DNA of 64,000 nt. Source: Spirodela intermedia. Taxonomy: Eukaryota; Streptophyta; Magnoliopsida; Alismatales; Araceae. Each line of letters starts with the position of its first letter. Positions within the stretch are counted from its first letter, which is position 1. Under the pieces are notes generated by a model, which was not told where the DNA came from, did no database searches, and saw only the letters and a program-made list of their open reading frames with translations. A program made the position numbers and the translations under genes. The stretch is taken from assembly GCA_902729315.2 (NCBI GenBank), contig LR746264.1, positions 3,914,378 to 3,978,377 of the forward strand. The letters run 5' to 3'. Shown piece after piece: positions 36,401-47,700 of this stretch.

Positions 36401-39205
36401 AGAGAGTTTTTGAAGACTCGAGCACTCGTCCTCTTGAGGACCAGCCCATGACCTCCAATTGGGCAAATGTTTTAGTTCTAGAGTCTCCAATTGTCCAAAA
36501 CCACCAGACGAAAAGTTAATGGGAATATCTTGATTGGATCCTATTATAGACAGATGCTGGAGATTTCGGAGATCTCCAAGGCGTGAAAGTTGGAGCTCGG
36601 GACATCTGATAATCTTTAGAACTCGGACAGCATGGAAACCGTGCCACTGATTTCTATTTGACACGCCCATATCTTGTAGTCTCTTGGCTGACTCAATGTG
36701 TACATGCCTCAGACGTGGAAAGTTTTCAAGAGGTGGGAGTGATGTCAACTGTTCACATCTAATTAGATCAATGCGGTTGAGGCAAGGAAGGTAACTAGGA
36801 TCTTTCAGCCAAGATGAAAGAGAATTTCCCCCAAATCCATACATGTACAGTTGTCTGAGGTTGGGATGCCGCCCAAGGCTTTCTAATACCTTCCCATGCA
36901 TATGATGGGCCATAAGAGATCGGTTGTCATTCCAGACCAGAGATAAGACCTTGAGGTGCTCCTTGCTATGCGAAGATACCTTCTTTGCCTCATCCACATT
37001 AATCAAGTCTGTAATCTCTTTGACTGTAAGATGTCGGTCATCATCAAAATGATCCATCATTTGAATATCAGTCAATTTTCTGATCTCTGAAGGAAATACA
37101 ACATCATCTTTGCAGATCAGGCGCCTCAGACTTGAGAGATTCGATATACTATCCGGGAGATAATCAATGCGAACGGATTCTATGTCCAGTGTGTGAAGCT
37201 GGTCGAGCATCCCCAGTGATTCAGGCAAATAGTTAATGTAGGTACCACGAAGACCAAGATAACGAAGGTGTTTCAATAAGCAAATCCAATCAGGCAAAAC
37301 CCCGATGTTAGTCCTATTCAAGTTTAGTGTTTCCAAGAGATAAAGGCTCCCCAAGCTTTCAGGCAGCTTAGAGATTTGGTTACCTTGAAGATTGAGATAA
37401 CGTAGGTGCTTCAAAGAACTAAAACAATTTGGCCGGATGGATATTCCAGTGTAACTCATATGAAGAACTCTCAGCTGCTTCACTTCACTCCATAACTCTT
37501 TCGTATAAGGGTATTTCAGACTGCTCTTGAAAAATAATAGAGATCGACTTTGTGCTGACGACTGAACATCCTTCTGGGAATAATATTTAGTGGAAATGAC
37601 TGAGCAGTGCTGAACACTATCATCATGACTGCCGTAGAACACACCATCCTCCACACTCCACCATTCACCCTGTGAAACATCTCTCGCTAGATCATGGATC
37701 AAGTCATGCATCTGGAATGTTTCATGATTTTGAGACTGTTCAAAAAAAGACATTGATACCAGCTCATTTATATACTCCTCACCGATGTCTTCTAGTTGTC
37801 CTTTTCTTTGTCCAGCTTGAGTAAGATAACCGTGAGCCATCCACATATTGATGAGTTGGTGCTTGTAAAACTCATAATCTTTCGGGAACACAGAACAATA
37901 CCTAAAACATTTTTTGAGCGTGGTAGGCAAATACTGGTAGCTCAACCGAAGTATGGGCATTATGGGATTTTGGTCATCACTATCCCAAATACCAGTATTG
38001 TTCAGTATATTAGTCCACTCCTTTTTATCATCTTGACCACGCAGTAAACTTCCTAGAATCTTTGCAGCTAGTGGTAGACCTCTGCATCTATTTGATATTT
38101 TCTTCGCGATATCCAGAAGGGTGGGGTCTATATCAGAGGTCCAACCCTGAAAGGCATGCCGAATAAACAGCATAAAGCAATCATTATTTGTTAAATAAGG
38201 TAGTCGATAGATACTAGCCGGAATTAGTACTCGATCCAAAAGTTTTTTACTCCTTGTAGTCACTATGATTTTGCTTCCAATTGAGACACGAAGCAAGGGT
38301 CTACATAGATCCTCCCAAACATCCGCCTTCAGATCTCGGTGTTCCCAGATATCATCCAACACAAGCAGAAGCCTTTTTCCCTTAACAGTGCTCCTCAAGA
38401 TTCCCCGAAGCTTATCCATTTCTGTAAGATGAGACTTTTCCTGCTCCAAAGACTCGAGGATTGCCCTCGTCAACCTCAGCACATCAAAATCTTCAGAGAC
38501 GCGGACCCAAATCTTCTTATCGAAACGTTCCTGCACTTGAGGGTCATTGTACACACACTGAGCGAGTGTAGTCTTCCCAAGGCCACCCATACCCACGATA
38601 GCGATTACGGGAATATTTCCATCTCCATGAAACTCTGAGAATAACAAGCCCTTGATGTTCTCCAAGGCGTCACCTCTGCCAATAATGCGACTTGACCCCA
38701 TTAACGATGTGCTTGGAGGACGGACTTTTTCCACCAGTTGATAGCTTGGATTAAGTCTTTTGGCATGGGCATCCCAATCTATCTTCTCCTTATCGAGTCT
38801 AACCTTTGAATCCCTTATTGTTTGGACAAGATCATCCATAAAGACCAGATTCCCATGCGGACTAGTTGAAGAGGTAGGGTCACGTTCCACGTTTCCATCT
38901 GCTGGAAAGGTCGCGGCCTCTGATTTTAGACGCAGCACGTGATGTAGAAACTCATCCAGCACATCCTCCGCATCATAGAAGCTTTTCTTCAGTTTTCTAA
39001 GACAAAGCCTAGCAGCTTCGGAGGTTATCTCCATCTCCTCAGCGTCATTGAGACTGGCTCGGATCATCTGGAACATCTCATTCAACGATTTCACATCTTC
39101 TACTTGTTTCAGATCATTCCCAGATATACTAAAGCGTTGCCTTAGATAATCAACCGCGTCACTAACCTCCGTATTAACCATCATGCGCTCGACAAGAAAC
39201 GACAA
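33497..39205 (-). CDS. Intact CC-NB-ARC-LRR (CNL) resistance protein with expanded LRR
   Basis: One intronless frame of 1902 codons. The Rx-type coiled coil covers residues 1-150 (YDAEDVLDEF at 77-86). NB-ARC motifs are all present: P-loop GMGGLGKTT 205-213, kinase-2 LLLVLDDIW 279-287, RNBS-B GSKIIVTTR 310-318, GLPL 375-381, RNBS-D CFRYCSVFPKDY 433-444, and MHD 499-501. The LRR region runs from about 540 to the end and includes fourteen tandem 46-residue units (33803-35735). The tail is acidic (EDEDEDEDD). Such proteins are intracellular sensors that detect pathogen effectors and trigger cell death; the ligand is unknown. Typical CNLs are 900-1400 residues. M8 or M9 (about 39184-39181) aligns better with the start of the paralogue at 48522, so translation may begin there. 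A TATA-like site lies about 50-80 bases upstream. Confidence 0.95.
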   Translation of the reverse strand: MSFLVERMMVNTEVSDAVDYLRQRFSISGNDLKQVEDVKSLNEMFQMIRASLNDAEEMEITSEAARLCLRKLKKSFYDAEDVLDEFLHHVLRLKSEAATFPADGNVERDPTSSTSPHGNLVFMDDLVQTIRDSKVRLDKEKIDWDAHAKRLNPSYQLVEKVRPPSTSLMGSSRIIGRGDALENIKGLLFSEFHGDGNIPVIAIVGMGGLGKTTLAQCVYNDPQVQERFDKKIWVRVSEDFDVLRLTRAILESLEQEKSHLTEMDKLRGILRSTVKGKRLLLVLDDIWEHRDLKADVWEDLCRPLLRVSIGSKIIVTTRSKKLLDRVLIPASIYRLPYLTNNDCFMLFIRHAFQGWTSDIDPTLLDIAKKISNRCRGLPLAAKILGSLLRGQDDKKEWTNILNNTGIWDSDDQNPIMPILRLSYQYLPTTLKKCFRYCSVFPKDYEFYKHQLINMWMAHGYLTQAGQRKGQLEDIGEEYINELVSMSFFEQSQNHETFQMHDLIHDLARDVSQGEWWSVEDGVFYGSHDDSVQHCSVISTKYYSQKDVQSSAQSRSLLFFKSSLKYPYTKELWSEVKQLRVLHMSYTGISIRPNCFSSLKHLRYLNLQGNQISKLPESLGSLYLLETLNLNRTNIGVLPDWICLLKHLRYLGLRGTYINYLPESLGMLDQLHTLDIESVRIDYLPDSISNLSSLRRLICKDDVVFPSEIRKLTDIQMMDHFDDDRHLTVKEITDLINVDEAKKVSSHSKEHLKVLSLVWNDNRSLMAHHMHGKVLESLGRHPNLRQLYMYGFGGNSLSSWLKDPSYLPCLNRIDLIRCEQLTSLPPLENFPRLRHVHIESAKRLQDMGVSNRNQWHGFHAVRVLKIIRCPELQLSRLGDLRNLQHLSIIGSNQDIPINFSSGGFGQLETLELKHLPNWRSWAGPQEDECSSLQKLSVVGCNSLENFSITWLSNLQDIYVENCLTLKIFKKDSMILPDMEKYSVSNIWQIKVVSHMYDMVDDMKNRERLYYSPAILLWSLSTIEHLVISECTNLASISSEELPSKLKFIQVDGCKNMRYLQLGNQHALEYLSIKNCHRLSHVKCISSILRFLLIQSSQKSVFCHVGNLTKVEYLSIRKCVLELLDVQQLPSASKVMKIDQSILDVLVIIDYPDWTSLPPSLLESIKELRIIRCSGSTAPEDVKWLSSTLKKLEVIECPDLTYFPLDLLENIEELTVIRCSTHAGFIDVKRVLPTLKKLDIVECSNLTYFSFCSLESLEELRITRCSFRDAFIEVTRLPSKLKRFDIVECSDLAYFQLDLLESLEELKICRCSLHAEFLNVKRVSSTLKILEIVECYNFGYLQLQFFESLKELKIIKCSDLAGLIDVRTKLSTLRKIEIVEFYNLGHFQLHLFESLEELRLIRCSFCATFLDVKRVPSTLKKLEIDKCFDLTYFPVCLLESLEELKIIRCSGLDAFKDVKRVSSTLKKLEIDECFDMNFFSLHLLESLKELKIIRCFAPDEFIDGITMPSILENLEIVECNNLGFLKLELVGSLKELRIIRCHNFLGFKGMKRVPPTLQKLEIVECYNLTFFPLCLLESLEELKIFKCPTLAGLRHMETELSTLKKLEIVEFNDLTSFPHNSLENSKKIKIIGAFEPAVLEDVRRLSSTLKRLVVVKCSNLTSLSLDLLKNLEAFRIIRCSDFVGFIDIKRVPSTLKKLEIIECYNLNYFELHLLEGLEELRIIRCSEPAASIDVRRLPSTLKKLDIVECSNLSYFRLDLLESLEELRITRCSGPAIFIHVKWLPPTLRTLQIDTFWGFSFRIPCESDVSKKLRNRYDVKLYLPLERFKVLQQLILQHSPQLCISEDKNLPSTLQELSIIGCPKLEEWCKRHRQRLVNIRMLEIGEVRFRAPTEDEDEDEDDDVD
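33803..35735 (-). repeat. Fourteen tandem 138-bp units encoding double LRRs
   Basis: Counting by eye gives 14 units, each 46 residues, over about 1932 bp (14 x 138). The consensus is roughly LLESLEELRIIRCS, four variable residues, FIDVKRVPSTLKKLEI, then VECxNLTYFxLx. Each unit is two LRRs with a conserved cysteine in each half (RC and EC). No unit is frameshifted. Units 5 and 10 share LAGL, an LSTL variant and EF in place of EC, hinting at a higher-order period of five units. Unit length is almost invariant, consistent with unequal crossing over under selection for a continuous solenoid. Confidence 0.93.
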
Positions 39206-39253
39206 GGATGGCTAAGGTGCGACTGCCTCTGTTCCCTCTTGTTCTTCAGATAC

Positions 39254-39263
39254 TGTATTTATG
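39254..39263 (-). promoter_or_regulatory. TATA-like element of the intact CNL
   Basis: CATAAATACA on the minus strand, 50 bases before the annotated ATG and about 75 before M8/M9. The corresponding position of the paralogue has CATATATAGG (48598-48607) inside an otherwise conserved upstream block, which supports a functional promoter. Confidence 0.5.
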
Positions 39264-39787
39264 AAATGCTTCCTAATTAACACCACCTACACCACTGGTA
39301 CAAGAATAACAATTATCTGTATGTTTGAGAAACGAGCCAATGAGCTAATAATTTGGCATAAGTCTTACATTACTGTAAATCATTCGAAAGCCTTCATCAA
39401 TACTTGAAGCATAGCTTAATTAGTGAAACTCGGGAATATAGTCAAGGAAGTAATCAGGGGCACACAATAAATGTTCTGCAATGTTAGTACAGAAAGAAAA
39501 TAAAGTGAGTAGAGTGCATGGTAAGTAGATTTTTTTCAAGTCATTCCTTCCAATGGTAAAAGAATGACAACAACTGGTGTTAGTTTGTGTTCTTCTGGTC
39601 TTTTCCACATAAAATGGGGAATCCTTTGTTACAATAGAACCCGAAGTGATGTAGACTATTCAATAATCGAATCCCATATGCTTTATAAAAGGAAGATATC
39701 AATGAACTTCTATCAAAATGTTTCACAAGATTCAGCTTTTGATAAGTACTCGGAGAGGATACCTTGAGGGTAAGTAAGTCTTCTGAT

Positions 39788-41165
39788 AGCTGGCTGTGAG
39801 AAGACGATGTCAACGTGAAGAACTCAATCCACAATCTGATTCTGCCGTACAGTGTGTGGATAACCTGAATATGGCGGAGTTCGTCTTCCAATTCAATAGA
39901 TCATCCAGCCCCAGGAGCCAACCAGGAGGGGTATGATTCTACCTGGAGACGGGCGCATAGATGAAATACGCTGGTTTGTTCCAGGCCGCCAGGCACTGGT
40001 GCCAGAGCAGAGAGGAGATTGAAAGAGATGGAAGCGGAGAGCGACCTTGAGACAGTGGGTCCAGGAAGGTGCAACGGCGTCGAACGTTTCCAGATACCTT
40101 GGTTATGCCTTCTTTTGCAAGCTGTAAGAGCTCTGAATACCACCGCATTATACTCCCCGGTGGCGCGATAGTCAACTGTCACAAGCCAGGAAGTCAAACG
40201 GCGTAATCCGATCCATTATCGTGAAACCAACAACTCCTCCATTGCCGTCAGTTTGCTTGCCTCGATAAGCAAAGCACTGATGACGGTCAGAACAGACTTG
40301 CGTGACACGAATGAAGCAAAGAACAAATCTTTACCATATATTTTAATTAGGAAGTTGACGTTCCATTTATGGGGAAAAGTCAACGACGGTCTTCGAATCC
40401 CCGCCATCTGTTTGGCGTGGATCTGCCACGACGAAAATACGTGAAAGGATGGAGCAGTCGACGCACTTGGAGCGCCTACGCCGGATGTTCTCCAAGGACC
40501 AACCTCCCTTGCCAGAGCAGAGAAGATGTTGAAAGAGTGAAGGGAGTCGTTACTGCGTTAGATTCCCCGGTGGGCCTGAAGTTCGCTGTCGCAAGCCAGG
40601 AAGTCAAATGGCACTGACAAATCCGAACCGCGTCTCGGAGGATGGGCTCCGTTTGCCATTATCGACTCCTCCAGTGACCTTTGTTTCCTTGCAAACACAG
40701 GCAAGTCTTGGACCACAATGAGGACACGCTCTGCACGCGATGAATGGCTCAAAGAATAAAATCTACACCATATTTTTTTCAAAAAGGAAGTTAAGGTTCC
40801 ATTTATGGGAAAAGTCAACGACTTCTGACATCCAGAAAGAGGTATTATGGCCTTGGTGAAACCTTCTTCTCGGAGATGTTAGTTCTGAATAATATGAAGT
40901 TGGGTTCTACGGCGGGACTGAAGTCACTGCCACAAGCCTGGAAGTCAAAAATGGCGCTATCCGATCCGAATCGCGTCTGGAGAAGATCGCAGGGTGGGCT
41001 CCGTCTGTGATTATCAATCAGCGCCTCCAATGGCGTCAGTGCGCTTGCAAGCACAGCCAAACCATGGATGAGAATGAGGACAGGCACTGCACGAGACAAA
41101 TGGTTCAGAGAACATATCTTCATCGTATGTTTCCATCTGTGGGGAGAAGTCAACGACTTCACCGT
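39788..41165 (-). repeat. CNL-upstream repeated sequences, tandemly amplified
   Basis: 39788-39950 matches 49806-49970 (shared GGAGTTCGTCTTCCAATTCA) and 39990-40215 matches 49990-50220 (shared GCCAGAGCAGAGA and CTCCCCGGTGGCG). The second block then recurs as three tandem worn copies: 40130-40385, 40550-40822 and 40890-41160. Each carries an ACAAGCC.GGAAGTCAAA.GG core and a GGGAAAAGTCAACGAC-like end. The copies contain short minus-strand frames (40216-40407, 40558-40818, 40845-41162) that are related to each other. I do not know what the unit encodes, if anything; it is associated with the 5' side of CNL copies. Confidence 0.75.
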
Positions 41166-41405
41166 GTGTCATCGTCGCCGTAGGAAGAGAGAGAGAGAGA
41201 GACACGAATTTGGCAGAGCTCCAAATTGACAGGAAATTACGAGAGGCCGCCATGGTTTCCATTTTTCCTTTTAATCTGGGAATTAGTGATCCTCCATCAT
41301 CGATATCCAACAAATTTCGAGAACACATAAATCTGTTTTTTTCCTTTCCTTCTTATCTGCTAATGATTTTTCTTTTTTGGGGGGGCTAAAATTGTTGTAA
41401 AAATT

Positions 41406-41580
41406 GTTGGGATGGAACTATCCCAGAAATCACTATTTTTCAATATTTGATTCTTTTCCTCTACATCATCTTGGGAAAGCAGTAAGCTTCCAGGAGTCTT
41501 CACAGCTAGTGGTAGTAGATCTCTGCACTTCTCGAGCATGCTGACTAAACAGCATAAAGCAATGCTTACAGGATTCTGCC
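41406..41580 (-). pseudogene. CNL relic D: NB-ARC scrap with internal deletion
   Basis: The minus strand matches the GLPL region of the pseudogene at 47282-47480: sequence for CFMLFSQHA is followed directly by a worn form of LPLAxKTLGSLL and the NNSGIW block. About 60 bases between SQHA and RGLPLA are missing. The relic abuts 41585-41700, which resembles the upstream block found 1.3-1.4 kb before the CNL start at 49850-49950, so more than 1 kb of 5' coding sequence was lost. It has stops and cannot make protein. Confidence 0.8.
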
Positions 41581-41759
41581 AGATTGTCGGCGGATTGCCT
41601 GAAGATGGAGGAGTTCGTCTTCCAATTCATCGGATCAAGCAGCCCTTTGAGTCAACTACTGGGTGTAAAGACTCCCAACTGGAGGCAGAGACAGATAGAT
41701 GAGATGCTCTGGTCGGACTAGCTACACCAGAAGTTGACTTTCGGCTTAAGTGCACTAGA

Positions 41760-43250
41760 TATCGCTAGTTAGGGCCGTAATGTTGGCCGGGAAATCTTGA
41801 TTATATAATCAAATATGATGATAACATGATGTGGCCAATATGGGCTGATGGGGTGTTGACCTCTATTGAGCAAAATGGATCAACTAGTTAACCGGAAGCG
41901 TTCTTAGGAATAAGTGATAAAGCCTATGGATAATCCTCTGCAAAATCTTGTATGATTATGTGGAGATCTGGAAACTAAAGATGATCAGGAATGTGGCGGA
42001 TGAGCGAGCTAGTGAGAGACAGAGAGAGAAAGGGAGAGACAGAGAGAGATAGGGACAGAGGGATTGGGGGGTGGTAGTACACCGATGAGAACGAATTACA
42101 AAGACCAGCTTTTTTGTCTTTTTTTTCCGGGGAGTAAAAGAATGTTGGAGTTAGCGGAGGGGCGAGGGGAAGATGACGCCGAGGACGTAGAAGAGGAAGC
42201 CGGCGAGTAGGATCCCCCGGTGGTGCTTTAACTTGAGCTGGTGCGAAGGGGAGGCAAAGACTCCAATCGAGCCCTAGGTGTCGTTGGCGGACGGTGGACG
42301 ATAAAGGCGGCGATGGTTGATGGCTGCTCCTCACGGCCTCGCCTTGCGGAACGAAGAAACGTAAACCCTCTCAAATGATCTTCATCTTCTCTCCGTCTTG
42401 TTTCTAAGGATGTTATCTATAACCTCTCTGGTGCTTGCTAAAATAAACAAATGTTTAACCAAGGAATTACGCCCTGGTCGGCATGAGCGGATGTGCTGAC
42501 AATGCAGAGTTCCTGGCCCACTTCTTCGATCCCCATCAAATGGTGGTCTCAGCCCAACTCCACCAGATGCTCCTCCGGGTCATGCCGTGAAGAAGAACAA
42601 CAACAACAAGAAAAGAAGAAGAACAACAACAACAACAAGGAAGGGGTATATATCGATCACGTACGTCCAGGTACCGCTCGAGGGTGTCGACGATCTGGTG
42701 GTGGGGGCTGGGGCAGGGTGGCCACTTTCCTGTATAACTTGTTCACTCAGAGCTCCCCGGCGGACCTGTTCTTCATGGCCTTCACCTACTTCCCCATCAG
42801 GGTCATCAGATCATCCACCTGCACCCCCGAAAATGACCCAAAAACACACAGACCATCTCAATTATTTTATGATTGAAAATTCGTATGTTAGCCAACAGAC
42901 ATGTTCCTCCACCAATGTAACTAAGATAAAACTTCTCGCTGAGAGAAATGCACTTCCCTTGAAAAGCAATGACTGACCGCTGTGTAGCGAGCCTCATTGC
43001 ACAAGTCTCTCGCTGCCCACGGTCATGGAGAGAGGTGGCGAGAGGATCTCGGAGCAGCTCAGACAATGTTTTTCAAGACCAGTGTATTTCTCTTAGCGAG
43101 AAGGGATCCAAACAGGTAATATGGCATACAGAGTTTTCCTCCTACCGTGATAGGCCTTATTCTGGGAGCTGGTAGAGCTCTGGATACAGCATTAGACTCC
43201 CCGGGGAGGCTGTAGTCACTGTCACAAGCCAAGGAAGTCAGATGGACCCA
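41760..43250. other. Spacer with GA-rich tract, possible gene remnant and another CNL-upstream copy
   Basis: 41995-42065 is GA-rich. 42480-42870 is GC-richer and has a compositional signature of coding DNA on both strands (plus-strand peptide LYNLFTQSSPADLFF, interrupted by an AAC/AAG repeat at 42595-42640), but I do not recognise a family. 43090-43250 is a further copy of the CNL-upstream block (GACTCCCCGGGGAGGC, then GTCACTGTCACAAGCC). No intact gene is supported. Confidence 0.45.
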
Positions 43251-44751
43251 ACACTATTCCTATATTGAAACATTGTCTCAGACTCAATATATTCAACATT
43301 TTCTTGAGCCACTAATTTGAAAGATCAATTTCTCTCTTTCCCACAAAATAAGACTTACCAGGTTACCTCTAAAAGTTTGGTATTCTCTCATTTTCCATTG
43401 ACCATCAGTTTCATTAGTTATTCTTTTTCTTAATGTTCACAAATCTGATGAAATGATCGCTTGAATGAGAACTGGGTACAAAACAATTTTTTCTTATTCT
43501 AAATTTTGCATTGATGAATAGTTGTTTTGGACTAAGAATTATCTTATGTTTTCATGAAATCATGAACAGGTATATCTCCATCCATCTTATTTATTTTTGG
43601 TTTTAGTCTAGTTATTTTTACAAAAAACTTATATGGAATATCGACTAAATTAAATATGTTTTTTAATCTAATTTACAACTCATAATTTGATTTCATGATT
43701 TAATTTTTTGAACATTTTTATAGTAAATAAGGACTTTCAGTGACCTTGAAAATAAAGGTAAAATAAAATTTGAGAACTAACCTCAATTCCTTTCTGATTC
43801 ATGGGCATTGAGGATAACCTTATTTCTCCCTAAAAGACCTCTGATACCAAAGCTTTATTTATCCCTGATGAGACACATTCGCAAAAGCATGATAGAGTTC
43901 CTAGATGCTATTAGTATATGCCTACCCTCACTAGACTCATACACAATGGCTCTTAATTTTCTCCTTTTTCACGTTTGCATCTTAAGAGGTCTTTCTTCGA
44001 GTTTTTGTGATGGAAATTGCTATTCTTTATCAGAAACGTCTTCAATTTACAGTATACAAGGGCTACATCATCACCAAAATGAGTCTCACAGTTCTAATCT
44101 ACTTGTAACTATGCTTATATGATAAAAACCCACATTGCGAGGAGAACATGGGAGGCGAGATATCATAGGGCATTCTCATATGATGCTATTACGAATTCTA
44201 CAAGCCTATTGATCAAAAATTAAATTCACTTGAATTCAAAATCAGAATATGCGAGGATATTGAAATTTCCTAACTGTAATGATCAATAAGGCTTTTGTCA
44301 TCAATGGTGTTATTTCTCACTATGAACAAAAAAAATCATATTTATTTCCCATCTCCACATGCGTTAAAATTTCTTTCTCGAACTTATAATCACATGACAG
44401 TAGTATGTTTCAATAGCTGAGAGTTTTGGTCATCATTCACAAGCATAGCATCACTAAGGATGTCAGTATCCATTTCAGTGCTGAAACTAAGCAAATAAGT
44501 AGACAAATCCTGACATAAATACATTCAATCCTCCATCATCAGTATATGACATATTGAAAACTGAATCGCAAACAGACATTTTGTCAAAATGTTCGAAGTG
44601 CAGACTTTCATATTACATAGATAGGTTTCGTTCTGAACATTGATGCAAACGTAATGATATTTCCTATTCTGCTCACTTTAAGAAATAAGAACATGGACTT
44701 GTTGGTAGATTCTTCAACCAAAGCATGTCCAGAATATATTCATTATCATAG
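43251..44751. other. AT-rich spacer downstream of the CNL pseudogene
   Basis: AT-rich and without a recognisable gene, RNA or repeat. Longest frames are about 100 codons and low-complexity. The nearest feature is the decayed 3' end of the CNL pseudogene ending at 44752. Confidence 0.55.
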
Positions 44752-47700
44752 TCACGAACTTCTCACCATCAAAACCTCTACCTTTTTATTTTCCAAGGAA
44801 AATGAGGATGAGAATGAAAGCAGATACTTTAATCCATTATCATCATGAGTACTAGAATATCCATGACTATCAGAATTTTCTAAGTCACTAAAGGGGATCA
44901 AGGATGAAGTTGTATCTACTTCATGGTTTTCGTCTTCATTGTTCAAAAGCCGGAAATTGATTAACCTGTGACTTTGCCTTTCGCACCACATTTTCAGTCC
45001 TGGGCACCCAACAATGAAAAGCACTTACAGTGTTAATGACGGATTTTTCTCATATGAGAAGCAGAGATCTGGGCTGTATTTAAGGCTTAGACGTTGCTGG
45101 GGGTTTAACCTTTATAGTGAAAGGAATAGTTTCGGATTGTTGCTAGTCCTTGGACAGTTTGAGGCATCTGATTGACATGGTACAGAGAAACCATAATACC
45201 GTAGTCTATCAATATCAAGAACTCTTAGTGTTGATGGCAGCCATTCCACTTGCATGAATGCAGCAGGCCCAGAGCATCTAATAACCCTCAATTATGTCAA
45301 TCCTTAAAGCAAGTAAAGTGGAAAAGAAGTCAAGTCAGGATATTTGTCAATTTCAGGCACTTACAATGTTCGTTACAGCTTTATCCCGCGTATGATGGCC
45401 AGTAAATGGGAGTATAACAGTTTTTCACTCCATAGTACTATATCATATAGGTCGTTGTAACCATGGGAGGTGACTTCTGTTTCGAATATATTCCTCACGC
45501 AGAACTTGTTCATTCTGAGTAATTTCTCAATATTTGACCTGGACAACTTTAATCTGAAACGTGGACAATTCTTCACGCTGATGTCTTTAAGACTGTGAAG
45601 GCAGCTTATTGAGAAGTAACTCAGTGAGTGACAATCAACAACAGAGAGCTCTTGAAGCTTCGGGCATTCTCCCTCTTGAGGACCTTCCCATGAACACCAA
45701 TTGGGCAAATCTTCCAGATATAGTCTTTCCAGTAGTAGAAACCCTCCACACGAAAAGTCTTTCCCAATATCTTGATGGAAATTTATGATGGACAGATGCT
45801 GGAGAGATGCAAGCCCGCTAAGGTGCGAAATTTCGAGCTGATGACATCCGATAATCTTTAGAACTCGGAGAGCATTGAAATTGACTTCAGATAAGAATGA
45901 CACATTTGGACAATCAACAATAGCAAGTGTGCGGAGGGGAGAAGGCCTTTCACCAACGTCGACACCATTCTGTGGTAACTCAGAGAACATACTTTGTAGT
46001 CTTTTGGCTGACTCAATGTACACATACCTCAGACATGGAAACTTCTCAAGAGGTCGGAGTGAAGTCAACTATTCGCATCTAATTAATTCAATGCGGTTGA
46101 GGGCACAAAAGTACCTAGGATCTCTTATCCAAGATGGAAGAGAATCTCCCTCAAAACCACGCATGTAGAGTTGCCTGAGGTTTGGATAAGGCCCAAGGCT
46201 TTCCAACACCTTCCCATGTATACGATGGGCCATAGGAGATTTCTTTTCTTTCCAGTGCAAAGATAAGACCTGAAGATGCTCCCTGCTGTCCCAAGATACC
46301 TTCTTTGCCTCGTCCACATCAACCAAGTCAGTAAACTCTTTGACTATAAAATGACGGCCGCGTAGTTCAGTCAGTTTTCCGATAGCCAAGGAAAATTCAA
46401 TGCCATCATTGCAGATGAGCCGCCTCAGACTTGGCAGATTCGATATACTATCCGGGAGAGAGTAAATCTTACAGAATTCCACATCCAGTGTGTAATGCTG
46501 GTCGAGCATCCCTAGTGATTCTGGCAAATACTCAATCCAGGTACCACGAAGACCAAGATAATGCAGTCGTTTCAGGAGGCAAATGGAATCAGGCAAAACT
46601 TCAATCTTAGTATAATTCAAGTTTAGTGTTTCCAGGAGATATAGACTCCCAAAGGTTTCAGGCAGCTCAGTGATTTTGTTACCTTGAACACTAAGGAAAC
46701 GTAGGTGTTTCAAATCACCAATGCACTCAGGAAGGATCAATATTCCTGTATAACTCATATTAAGAACTCTCAGCTGCTTCATTCTGCTGCATAAATCTTT
46801 CACATCGGGCCAACTTAGCATGCTGTTGAAAAATAATAGACATTGAATCTGTGGTGAGCACTGAACATGCTCCCGGGGATAATTCATAGTGGAAATGACT
46901 GAGAAGTGCTGAACAGTGTCATCTTTATTTCCATAGAACACACCATCCTCCACACTCCACCATTCATCTCGTGAAACATCTCTCGCCAGATCATGGATCA
47001 AGTCATGCATCATGAATATTTCATAATCTTAAAACTGTTCAAATAAAGACCTTGATACTAGCTCATTTATATACTCCTCACCGATGTCTTCTAGTTGTTT
47101 TTTTCTTCGTTCGGTTCGAGAAATATAACCGTGAGCCATCCACATATTGATGAGTTCCTTCTTCTGAAACTGATAATCTTTTGGGAACAAAGAACAATAC
47201 CTAAAACATTTTTTGAGGTTGATAGACAAATGCTGGTAACTCAACCGGAGTATGGGCATAATGCTACTTTGGTCATCAGTAGGCCAAATACCACTATTGT
47301 TCAGTATATCGTTCCATTCCTCAACATCATCTTGACCACGCAGTAAGCTTCCAAGAGTCTTTGCAGCTAGTGGTAGACCTCTGCAGTTATTGGAGATCTT
47401 CTTCCCGATATCCAGCAGGGTGGGGTCTATGTCAGAGTTCAGATCCTCAAAGGCATGCTGACTAAAAAGCATAAAGCAATCATTGTCTGTTAGATAAGGT
47501 AATCGATGGACACTATCTGCCCTTATTACTCTATCCAAAAAACTTTTACTCCTTGTAGTCACTAAGATTTTGCTTCCATCTGAGACACCAAGAAAGGGTT
47601 TATAGAGTTGTTCCCAGGCATCTATATTAAGATTTTGGTGTTCCCAGACATCATCAAACACAAGCAAAAGCCTTTTTCGCTCAACAATTCCCTTCAGCCT

